DNA of 20,610 nt from CAYGBW01 sp964348185 (GTDB taxonomy: Bacteria > Desulfobacterota > BSN033 > WVXP01). Below, piece after piece: positions 7,917 through 15,057 of this stretch. The position numbers and the translations under genes were made by a program. How positions within the stretch are numbered: position 1 is the stretch's first letter; every line of letters starts with the position of its first letter. The stretch spans positions 1 through 20,610 of the forward strand of contig CAYGBW010000020.1 of the NCBI GenBank assembly GCA_964348185.1, read 5' to 3'. The notes under the pieces were generated by a model. That model saw only the letters and a program-made list of their open reading frames with translations, ran no database searches and had not been told where the DNA came from.

Positions 7917-8576
7917 GTGGACAAGAAGGACGTATTTGAACAGATGAGAGTGGCTATCATGGAAGGCAGGGGGGAAGAGGCTTCCCAAATCGCGGCCTCT
8001 GCTGCTGGGAAGATCGACCCCCTGGAAATAATCGATGAGAGCATGATGCCGGCCATGAAGACGGTTGGGGACAGATTCGGTAAGGGGGAGCTCTTCCTTC
8101 CTGAAATGCTCGAAGCCGCTGAGGCCTGGAATGAGGCCATGAAGATCCTGAAGCCGAAAATACTCGAGAACGGCCGACGGATTGCAAAGGTCGGAACCGT
8201 TGTCATTGGGACGGTTCAGACGGATATCCACGAAATCGGAAAGAACATTGTGGCGAACATGATGACAGCATCCGGATTCGAGATACATGACGTGGGAATT
8301 GACGTCCCTCCCTCCAGATTCGTTGAGAAGGCGGAGGAAGTAGATGCCGACATGATTGCCGCTTCGGCCATCATGACCACCACGATGCCTTATCAACGGG
8401 ATATCATCGATTATCTCGAGGCAAAGGGACTCCGTGACAAATACCTCGTTATGGTTGGAGGTGGGGTGGTCAACCAGGAGTGGGCCGATGAGATCGGAGC
8501 AGACGGATATGGAGAGCTGGCTTCCGATGCCGTGGAGGTGGCCAAGAGACTCCTATCCAGGAGGAGAGCTGGGTGA
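7917..8576 (+). CDS. Methyltransferase-cognate corrinoid protein (MtmC/MtbC/MttC-like)
   Basis: This 219-residue protein carries a methyl group on a cobamide between a substrate methyltransferase and an acceptor methyltransferase. An N-terminal helical cap domain (about 1-90, with ending FGKGELFLPEML) precedes a Rossmann-type B12-binding domain. The cobalt-ligating motif D-x-H-x-x-G is intact: D103, H105, G108 in TDIHEIGKN. The later ASAIMTTT and MVGGGVVN segments correspond to the cobalamin-tail binding S-x-L and GG regions. The start is GTG, supported by AAGGAG nine bases upstream. The next gene begins one base after the stop, so the pair is tightly coupled and the methyltransferase is its obvious partner. 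No reductive activator and no methyl acceptor enzyme is in the window. Confidence 0.93.
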   Translation: MDKKDVFEQMRVAIMEGRGEEASQIAASAAGKIDPLEIIDESMMPAMKTVGDRFGKGELFLPEMLEAAEAWNEAMKILKPKILENGRRIAKVGTVVIGTVQTDIHEIGKNIVANMMTASGFEIHDVGIDVPPSRFVEKAEEVDADMIAASAIMTTTMPYQRDIIDYLEAKGLRDKYLVMVGGGVVNQEWADEIGADGYGELASDAVEVAKRLLSRRRAG

Positions 8577-8577
8577 G

Positions 8578-9945
8578 ATGATTAGCTTTTTGGAAGTCCT
8601 GGAAAGAGCGGCACATGGCCCGATGATGTCGAGCAAAGAATTCGACATGCAGATCTTCATCCCGAAGGTGCGAGAAGTGGTGAAGAGGTATGGCATCAGA
8701 TTCGACCCCAAAACGCCCTGTCCGTGGGACGATGACATGGCGGATCGGATCTATCAGGCCGCCTTTGATCTCTATGTGGACACGGGCACTTACTGTACGA
8801 CCACAGAACGGGTGATTCGGTTCAGTCGGAAGGAGGTTGAAGAGGCCGCTTCCGAATGCCCGAAGGAGGCGTGGTTCGGCGAGGGCCCTGACCGGGTTGT
8901 CTTCCGGGGGAGGCCGCCCGACAGCCCGGAAGTCCCCCACTGCCACGTGGGTTCAGGAACCAACACCACGGAGGATGTGGCCCTGAAAATGGTGGAGAGT
9001 TACGGGAGAATCACCCGGGCCAAAACGGTCAGCATTCCATCAGTCACCCAGGTTGGCCATCTTAAGACCTCTGCAGGATCCCCTCTGGAGACGCTCGCTG
9101 GGATCAACATGATGCGGATCGGCCGTGAGGGATTGAGGAGAGCGGGACGGCCCGGAATGGCTATCATCAATCACATGTCGTCCTGTGCCGCGGGCATCTC
9201 CACCATTGCTGCCAGCCATCCCGAGTTTGGCGCCCGTCCCTCGGACGGCTGGTTGGTGGCTCCCCACGCGGAACTCAAAATCGACTATGGTTCCCTCAAC
9301 CAGGTGGCTTTTCTCACCAGCTGGGGAGCCAACATCGGACAGGAGGCGGGGCCCATTCTGGGCGGCTATGCGGGCGGTCCCGAGGGAACTGCGGTCGTCA
9401 CAGCAGCCTATGCTTTCCACGGAATTCTCGTGGTCCGGGCAACGTATCATCTGACTTACCCGATCCAGATGATACCGGTCTGCTCGACCACACCTGGCAT
9501 GATCTTTGTGATCTCCGCGAGCAGCCAAGCCATTAACCGGAACCTTGGGATACCCTATTATGCATTGGGGTATGCCTCGGCGGGATCGGCTACAAAACAG
9601 TATTTCTACGAGGCCGCTGCCTATCTCTGCGCTGTTCAGGCTTCAGGGATGGGCATCGAGGACGTTCACCCCAACAAGGCCGTGCTGACCAATGGAGCCC
9701 TTCCGATCGACAGTGAATTCACATGCGCTTTTGGCCATGGCATGGCTGGGATTACGAGAAAGGAAGCCAACGGGATTATCCTGAAACTCATGGACAGGTA
9801 TTTGGACAGGATCAGGGATGCGCCACTCGGGAAACCCCTTGAGCAGGTCTACGACCTCAATACCATGAAACCCAAGGAAGAGCTCGTCACCCTTTACCAC
9901 GAAACGACCAAAGAACTCGGCGACTACGGGATCAAACTGAGATAG
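8578..9945 (+). CDS. MtmB-like corrinoid methyltransferase lacking pyrrolysine
   Basis: This protein probably transfers a methyl group from an N-methylated substrate to the corrinoid protein encoded just before it. The 455-residue sequence parallels archaeal monomethylamine methyltransferase MtmB (458 residues) throughout: YCTTTERVIRF matches YCTDTHRIVKY, SPLETLAG matches SPYEVLAA, AGRPGM is shared, AELKID matches NELKID, and LGGYAGG matches FGGYAGG. In MtmB, GRPGMGV is followed by Pyl202; here the codon is ATC (9166-9168, I197) and no amber codon interrupts the gene. MtmB Glu259 appears conserved as E256; Glu229 and Gln333 do not (L and P by my alignment). The start at 8578 has GAGGAG 11 bases upstream; the open frame extends to 8434 inside the corrinoid gene, which I discount. 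The 3' end overlaps convergent miaB by 14 bp. Substrate unknown. Confidence 0.85.
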   Translation: MISFLEVLERAAHGPMMSSKEFDMQIFIPKVREVVKRYGIRFDPKTPCPWDDDMADRIYQAAFDLYVDTGTYCTTTERVIRFSRKEVEEAASECPKEAWFGEGPDRVVFRGRPPDSPEVPHCHVGSGTNTTEDVALKMVESYGRITRAKTVSIPSVTQVGHLKTSAGSPLETLAGINMMRIGREGLRRAGRPGMAIINHMSSCAAGISTIAASHPEFGARPSDGWLVAPHAELKIDYGSLNQVAFLTSWGANIGQEAGPILGGYAGGPEGTAVVTAAYAFHGILVVRATYHLTYPIQMIPVCSTTPGMIFVISASSQAINRNLGIPYYALGYASAGSATKQYFYEAAAYLCAVQASGMGIEDVHPNKAVLTNGALPIDSEFTCAFGHGMAGITRKEANGIILKLMDRYLDRIRDAPLGKPLEQVYDLNTMKPKEELVTLYHETTKELGDYGIKLR

Positions 9946-11281
9946 CCTCCCGGAGCAGAACGGGAGGGGAGTGTGCTCCTCTCAGAGAATTGGCAAACCC
10001 CCTTTCGATTCTGACGGGAATCTCTTGGCCCACAAGGTCAATTCCTCCTGGGAAGTTGACGATCCGGTTGGATCGCGTTCTCCCCATCATCTCGGTGGGG
10101 CGCTTTCGACTTCTTCCCTCGACCAGGACCCATTCGAGTCTCCCCTCTGTCTCTCTGTTCTTTTTCCAGGTGATCGTCTTCTGAATGTCCTGAAGCGTCC
10201 TTAGACGTTCTCTGCTCACCTCATCAGGAACCTGATCCGGAAGATCGGCCGCCGCTGTTCCTTCCCTCCGGGAGTAACGGAAGGAAAAGAGGTTGTCAAA
10301 CTGAACCCTAACGATAAGATCCATCGTGTCCTCAAAATCCCCTTGGGATTCCCCTGGGAACCCCACAAGGACATCTGCCGTTACAGCGATCGTCGGGCAG
10401 ACATCTCGGAGCCGGTCCACTTTTTCCATGTAGTCCTCGCGGGTATAGGCACGGTTCATCTTTTTCAGGATTCGATTCGATCCCGACTGAAAGGGCAGGT
10501 GGATGTGTTCGCAGAGCTTTGGAAGGTCTCGAAAACACGGGATCAGCTCCCTGGAGAGGTCCTTTGGATGGGAGGTCGTGAACCGAATCCGAACGATCCC
10601 ATCGATTTCGTTTACCCTTCTGAGGAGCACTGGAAAGCTCACCTCCCCATTCAGCCCCCTTCCATAGGAGTTCACATTCTGTCCGAGAAGGGTGACCTCC
10701 TTCACACCGTTTTCAGCGAGAACGCGGACCTCCTCCAGAATCCTTGCCATGGGGCGACTTCTTTCAGGCCCTCTGACCGTGGGAACAATGCAGTAGGCGC
10801 AGAAGTTGTCACACCCCTGCATGATGGTCACGTAAGATCGAACCCCTCGTTCCCCCAGAGGGATCACCTCCATTGAGGGGGCCCTGTCATAGAAAGAGGT
10901 CTCACACCGTTGACTTTTGGTTTTGCGGACACTCTCAACGAGTTCTGGAAGGAGATGGAGGTTGTGCGTACCAAAGACGAGGTCGAGATGGGGGAACCGC
11001 TCGAGCAACCGCTCTCCCTCTTGCTGAGCCAGGCAACCCCCCACACCGATGATCAGTTCCTTCTTGGTCTCCTTGAGCCTTCTGAACCGTCCCATGGTGC
11101 TGTAGACCTTGTGTACGGGTTTCTCCCGGACGGTGCAGGTGTTTATCAGAATCAGGTCAGCCTCGTCAACATTCAGGGTCGCCCGGTAATCGAGGGGACG
11201 GAGAATCTCGAGGATCTTCTCTCCATCGTGCTCGTTCATCTGACAACCGAAAATCTCAAGATAGACCCATCTCGGTTTCAC
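9932..11281 (-). CDS. miaB: tRNA-2-methylthio-N6-dimethylallyladenosine synthase MiaB
   Basis: This radical-SAM methylthiotransferase modifies i6A37 in tRNAs that read codons starting with U. It has the N-terminal UPF0004 domain with FGCQMNEHD (Cys13), INTCTVRE and GGCLAQQEG supplying the three ligands of the auxiliary cluster. The radical-SAM motif QGCDNFCAYCIVPTVRG (C-x3-C-x2-C) and a C-terminal TRAM domain follow. I start at GTG 11281 rather than an ATG 87 bases upstream, because GGAGG lies six bases before the GTG and the resulting 449 residues match the family. The last 14 bp overlap the convergent methyltransferase gene. surE lies upstream after a 276-bp repeat-filled gap. Confidence 0.96.
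   Translation of the reverse strand: MKPRWVYLEIFGCQMNEHDGEKILEILRPLDYRATLNVDEADLILINTCTVREKPVHKVYSTMGRFRRLKETKKELIIGVGGCLAQQEGERLLERFPHLDLVFGTHNLHLLPELVESVRKTKSQRCETSFYDRAPSMEVIPLGERGVRSYVTIMQGCDNFCAYCIVPTVRGPERSRPMARILEEVRVLAENGVKEVTLLGQNVNSYGRGLNGEVSFPVLLRRVNEIDGIVRIRFTTSHPKDLSRELIPCFRDLPKLCEHIHLPFQSGSNRILKKMNRAYTREDYMEKVDRLRDVCPTIAVTADVLVGFPGESQGDFEDTMDLIVRVQFDNLFSFRYSRREGTAAADLPDQVPDEVSRERLRTLQDIQKTITWKKNRETEGRLEWVLVEGRSRKRPTEMMGRTRSNRIVNFPGGIDLVGQEIPVRIERGFANSLRGAHSPPVLLREAISV
9946..9983 (+). terminator. Two alternative hairpins directly after the methyltransferase stop codon
   Basis: CCTCCCG (9946-9952) pairs with CGGGAGG (9961-9967) around an eight-base loop, beginning one base after the TAG. 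A second hairpin, GAGGGGAG (9964-9971) with CTCCTCTC (9976-9983) and loop TGTG, shares the bases of the first 3' arm, so the two exclude each other. No T-run follows. Because this lies inside the end of miaB on the other strand, it may act as a transcription barrier or mRNA end for both genes. The terminator label is tentative. Confidence 0.35.
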
Positions 11282-11350
11282 ACTTATCCTCCCAGGAAAA
11301 AAAGGAACCCCCCTTTCGTCAGGCGTTAGGAGGGGACTCCATCGGTTCGC

Positions 11351-11530
11351 TTTTACTGAACAACTCATAAAGCCACGTCGTCAGGACGTGGTCAGCCCAG
11401 CCTTTGGCGGGATTGGCTCTGCCTGTAATCGTTACTGGGAGTGTTGGAGTATTGGAGTAATGGAGTAATGGGATCGGATGGAAAGATCCAACACTCCAGT
11501 ACTCCATTACTCCATTACTCCAGCAACAAG
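11351..11530. repeat. Dispersed element copy A (short form)
   Basis: This occupies most of the 276-bp gap between surE and miaB. The core (11431-11527) begins GTTACTGG and ends CCAGCAAC, and its arms are inverted arrays of TGGAGTAA-type octamers, so it would fold into one long hairpin. The preceding 80 bp contain a perfect hairpin, CCACGTC (11373-11379) with GACGTGG (11385-11391). Both parts recur, diverged, at 16579-16973. No coding potential beyond low-complexity translation. Looks like a non-autonomous, MITE-like repeat. Confidence 0.75.
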
Positions 11531-11557
11531 GAGACTTCCCAACGGGTGTCATTTCCC

Positions 11558-12304
11558 TCATATCTCCCAGTCTTCCATCTCTCTGAGACAGGGAGCACAG
11601 GTGAGGTCGGCGTGGAGGGGCGTCACAGAGACATAGCCCTGGGAGACCGCTTCGAAATCGGTCCCCTTTTCCCTCTCAAAGCTCATCTCATTGCCTCCTA
11701 TCCAGTAGTACTTCCTGCCCCTCGGATCGGTCTTTTCATGCACCACATCACCGTAGATCCTCTTCCCCTGCCGTGTAATCCTGTATGATCGGACCTGATC
11801 TGCGTCTCGGTTGGGAACATTGATATTCAAAAGGGTGTCCCTCGGTAGCCCGTTTTTTTCGATAAACCTTGCCATCCTGAGGGCAAACTCCGCGGCGCCT
11901 TTGAACTTGAAATCCCTGCGAGAGGCTGTGGAAACGGCAAAAGATGGGATGCCGATGATCGTTCCTTCAAGTGCGGCCGATACAGTCCCAGAATACAGAA
12001 TATCCTCGCCCATGTTTTCCCCTTTATTGATCCCAGAGGCTATGAGTCCAGGTCGTTCAGGCCGAAGCATATAGACTCCCAGAATAACGCAATCGACAGG
12101 GGTTCCGTCCACGGCATAGTAGTTCTCTTTGATCCTTTCAACCCGGAGGGGCCGATGCATGGTTAAGGAGTGGGACACACTGCTCCTCTCCCTGTCAGGG
12201 GCCACCACGATGATTTCCCCGGCCATTTTCAGGGTCTCTGCGAGAACGTGAAGGCCCTCAGAGTGGATTCCATCGTCGTTTGTAACGAGAATTCTCATCG
12301 CCAT
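11558..12304 (-). CDS. surE: 5'/3'-nucleotidase SurE
   Basis: This is a stationary-phase survival nucleotidase that dephosphorylates nucleoside monophosphates in the cytosol, using a divalent metal. The 248-residue protein has the family landmarks: N-terminal MRILVTNDDGI with the metal-binding Asp pair (D10, D11), APDRERSSVSHSLT with the metal-binding serine, and SGINKGENMGEDILYSGTVS with the conserved Asn. The length is normal. Two starts are possible, ATG 12304 (MAMRIL) or ATG 12298 (MRIL); neither has a strong Shine-Dalgarno, and I keep the longer. It sits upstream of miaB on the same strand, but the repeat between them makes co-transcription uncertain. Confidence 0.96.
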   Translation of the reverse strand: MAMRILVTNDDGIHSEGLHVLAETLKMAGEIIVVAPDRERSSVSHSLTMHRPLRVERIKENYYAVDGTPVDCVILGVYMLRPERPGLIASGINKGENMGEDILYSGTVSAALEGTIIGIPSFAVSTASRRDFKFKGAAEFALRMARFIEKNGLPRDTLLNINVPNRDADQVRSYRITRQGKRIYGDVVHEKTDPRGRKYYWIGGNEMSFEREKGTDFEAVSQGYVSVTPLHADLTCAPCLREMEDWEI

Positions 12305-12437
12305 TGAAGGACCCCAGAATCGAAAATATCCCCCGTGCCTACCGATTGGAACTCAGAGACAAGGCCATTATGGGCGAACTAAACGACTACCCGCTAAAGC
12401 AGCCAAATTTCTGTTGCGTCTGAAACTGATTTATTTC

Positions 12438-12541
12438 GAACCGCAGAACAATGAACCGCAGAATATCGAAGTGAAGAACCCTGTCTTGTTGCCTCAGAAA
12501 ACTTCTGCAGTTCGAAATTCCTTGTTCGATATTCGATATTC
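12438..12541. repeat. Composite short-period repeat in the 431-bp gap upstream of surE
   Basis: The gap 12305-12735 has no credible gene. It contains two copies of GAACCGCAGAA at 15-bp spacing (12438-12448, 12453-12463). About 60 bp on there is an inverted relative (CTTCTGCAGTTCGAA) and a TTCGATA heptamer repeated 2.4 times (12525-12541). Such ATTCGATA/CCGCAG mixtures are typical of dispersed intergenic repeats. No promoter for surE was recognised. Confidence 0.6.
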
Positions 12542-12735
12542 AAAATGCAAACCAGGGTAAAGCTTTTCATCTCAAAAGCGAAGGTTTTGAACCTGGCCAA
12601 TGCAAAAATGACTGAATCACAAACAGCCTGAGCCCTTCGACTCTCAGACGTCAGCGGTCAGGCCCCAAACTTGCGAATATAGTGCACCAAAACAATATAT
12701 GGTGCGTGCTTGGAGAGGTCAACCACCAAGGATTC

Positions 12736-15057
12736 TCAGGAGGCCATAGGCTGGATGTCGATGCGATGGACAACACCGCTTTCGATGTCACTTCCTAAGG
12801 CATTCTCGATTTCTTCCTTCGCCGAGAAGTACATGACTTGCCAACCCAACCCCGAAATCCTTTTGAGCATCTCGATCTGCCTGCCCAATCGATCCGGGTC
12901 AGCTTTTATGAATGGATCATCCAGGATGAAGAAGCCTTTTTTCCCCTTTAGGAGCCTTTCGCCAAGGGCAAGTCGAATGGAGAAATACAGTTGATCATAG
13001 GCCCCACCAGAGAGCTTTTCTGCACCGAGTATACCCCCGTCCTCACGCTTTACCTCGATCCCGCCAACCCGCTGATTCAGGGTAACTTCTCCATAAATGC
13101 CGCCTGTTATTCCACGAAAATATCGAGAGATTGGACTTCTTGTATCGAATAGCTCACTAACCCTTTCTCTTTCCTCGATTGCTATGTCGTCAAGAATTGA
13201 CATTGCCTTTAGAACATTGTCTTTGCTTCTTTCATTTTCATCAATAAATGCTTGGAGTTCGTTTCTAGCTGCTTCCAGATCGACAGAAGTTTTGCAATAC
13301 AGATATTCCTGTTCGAATCGCAATATATCATTGACTTTCCGCTCAATCTCCGCCATTGCCTTTTGAAAGGACCCCATCTTACGACGAATCTCATCCAGTT
13401 TCTCATCAAACTCCTGCCTTTCCCTCTCCAGTTTTGATATGGCATCTTCACTATACTTTTCCTCTAGCGCGCTGTCCCGATATATTTCAAGGGTGGAGAT
13501 TTCTTTTTCCCAGTGCTCGACGTTTTGCTCTAATGTGCCAGGTGCTTCCCCAAAATGGCTTTTCAAAACACTCTCCCCTTCCCCGGTCGATCTCTGAAAT
13601 TCCTCCTTCAGCCGAAGTTTCTCTGTATATGCTTCCAAAGATCTCTGGTTCGATTCCATGATGATCTTATCGATCTTGTCTATAGCACCCCTGATCTTCC
13701 TGTCTATATCCGGAATTCTTCTATCCCGCAATTCCCGGATTCTTCCCTCTAAATTCTCTCTTTTTCTTTCTAGGCTTTGCAGCTCTTCGTGCTTCCTTCG
13801 ATATTCCCCATCAAACCTCTGAATATTCGAGGCGATCCCTTCCATGCTCTCCGCGCTTAGTTCACATTTCGAAAGAGTCAGTCTGATCCTTTCGAACGCG
13901 GTCTCTAACGAAGTCTTGTATCTTACGAATCTGTACTTAAGAATCCATGAAACGAGGGTAGCAGCCAGAAACAGACCAGCCAAAATGAAGAAGAACAGGG
14001 ATGGCCTGAGAATGATTCCCAGTAAACATATGCAAAGCAGAAGTGTGGAAACCATCCACGTTGGGGACAGAAACTTACTCCTCTCTCTCTTCAAATCAAA
14101 TTCTTCGCGGTTTCTCTCATATTGACTCAAATCTGGCCTGACTTCGTTATCCAATTTGCTCTTTATCTCTTCGAGAACTTGGAACGCCCTGTCCTTCTCG
14201 TCGAATTTTTCGCTCGCGTTTTTCAGCTCGGCTTCTTCTCTTTCGATATCTGCCTCGACGCCTTTCCTGTCTTCCTCGAGGCTTTGAATATCCCTTTCAC
14301 AATCTCTCCAAAGTTGCGCCGTGTTGGCCGTGTAGATTTCCAAACCCCTCAATTTCCTCAGGGACTCCTTGAGGTTGGCCAGTGCTTCCCTCCCTTTTTC
14401 GTATTTCTCTCTTTTTCTCGCGTCTTCTAGATTTTCTATCTCTTGTGTGAGGCGATCTCGTTCAACTCGGTAACTTGCGGATTGAGTTTCCAGTTTGTCA
14501 TATTCTTCCTCCCTGACCTCCATGGCCAGGGTTTCGATTTTGCGGATAAGACCTGCCGCGTTTTCTATCCTTGTCTTCAGTTTGTCGTCTTTCGTATCAC
14601 GAAACGAACCGCTTGGCGTCAGTCTCCCCGCTTCCCTGAGCGTCTCTCTTATCTTGGAGATCTCTTCGGTTCTCACCCCGACGAGTCGATCCGTTACGCT
14701 CGTGTAAAACTCACCCTCGGGTGAAATGGACAGATCACTGTTCCGTATGACAAATATATTCCGACATTCCGACGGAGTTAGATCGACAATTTTGGTCAGG
14801 GTTCCTTTTTCCGGCAATTTGACCTCTTTGCCCTCATCGTCTTCTACGATCAAATAGCCTTCCGGGTTTTCATCGACCCGATCGATCCGTTTAAAATCTT
14901 TGATATTCTTCCCCAGTAGCATCTTTACAAGCGCGTCTATTGTTAGGGTCTTCCCATCTTCGTTCTTCCCGAACAAGAGGTTAAGACTGCTCGATAAAGC
15001 ATAACTCTTATCGTGCAGAGGACCGTACCGTTTTATGAAGAATTCCTTTATTCTCAT
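12736..15057 (-). CDS. Rad50/SbcC/YhaN-like coiled-coil ABC-type ATPase with a central membrane hairpin
   Basis: This 773-residue ATPase is paired with the nuclease encoded just upstream. Walker A is GKNEDGKT (residues 30-37); the C-terminal half has the ABC signature LSGGAYDQLYFSIRLALGERL and Walker B GFFILDDPF. Between them lie two long, charged, heptad-like coiled-coil arms. At the apex (about 328-375) there are two adjacent hydrophobic helices, STLLLCICLLGIILRP and FFFILAGLFLAATLVSWIL, where Rad50 or SbcC would have a C-x-x-C zinc hook; no hook is present. B. subtilis YhaN, which also has a central membrane segment as I recall, is the nearest architecture, though it is longer (about 960). 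The start overlaps the nuclease stop (ATGA), so translation is coupled. Composition is AT-richer than its neighbours (26 of 60 G+C in two stretches counted). Role in DNA end processing, repair or defence is inferred. Confidence 0.88.
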   Translation of the reverse strand: MRIKEFFIKRYGPLHDKSYALSSSLNLLFGKNEDGKTLTIDALVKMLLGKNIKDFKRIDRVDENPEGYLIVEDDEGKEVKLPEKGTLTKIVDLTPSECRNIFVIRNSDLSISPEGEFYTSVTDRLVGVRTEEISKIRETLREAGRLTPSGSFRDTKDDKLKTRIENAAGLIRKIETLAMEVREEEYDKLETQSASYRVERDRLTQEIENLEDARKREKYEKGREALANLKESLRKLRGLEIYTANTAQLWRDCERDIQSLEEDRKGVEADIEREEAELKNASEKFDEKDRAFQVLEEIKSKLDNEVRPDLSQYERNREEFDLKRERSKFLSPTWMVSTLLLCICLLGIILRPSLFFFILAGLFLAATLVSWILKYRFVRYKTSLETAFERIRLTLSKCELSAESMEGIASNIQRFDGEYRRKHEELQSLERKRENLEGRIRELRDRRIPDIDRKIRGAIDKIDKIIMESNQRSLEAYTEKLRLKEEFQRSTGEGESVLKSHFGEAPGTLEQNVEHWEKEISTLEIYRDSALEEKYSEDAISKLERERQEFDEKLDEIRRKMGSFQKAMAEIERKVNDILRFEQEYLYCKTSVDLEAARNELQAFIDENERSKDNVLKAMSILDDIAIEERERVSELFDTRSPISRYFRGITGGIYGEVTLNQRVGGIEVKREDGGILGAEKLSGGAYDQLYFSIRLALGERLLKGKKGFFILDDPFIKADPDRLGRQIEMLKRISGLGWQVMYFSAKEEIENALGSDIESGVVHRIDIQPMAS

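Noticed and set aside
6653..8206. A 517-codon open frame on the minus strand
   Set aside because: It lies antisense to two genes with intact catalytic motifs, crosses their intergenic gap and has no recognisable domain. It is a shadow of codon bias on the + strand.
8434..8577. Longer N-terminus for the MtmB-like protein
   Set aside because: It would overlap the corrinoid gene by 143 bases and has no family similarity. The ATG at 8578 has GAGGAG upstream and gives the family length.
11431..11527. CRISPR array
   Set aside because: The repeated unit is only about eight bases, has no spacers and is arranged as an inverted pair; no cas gene is present.
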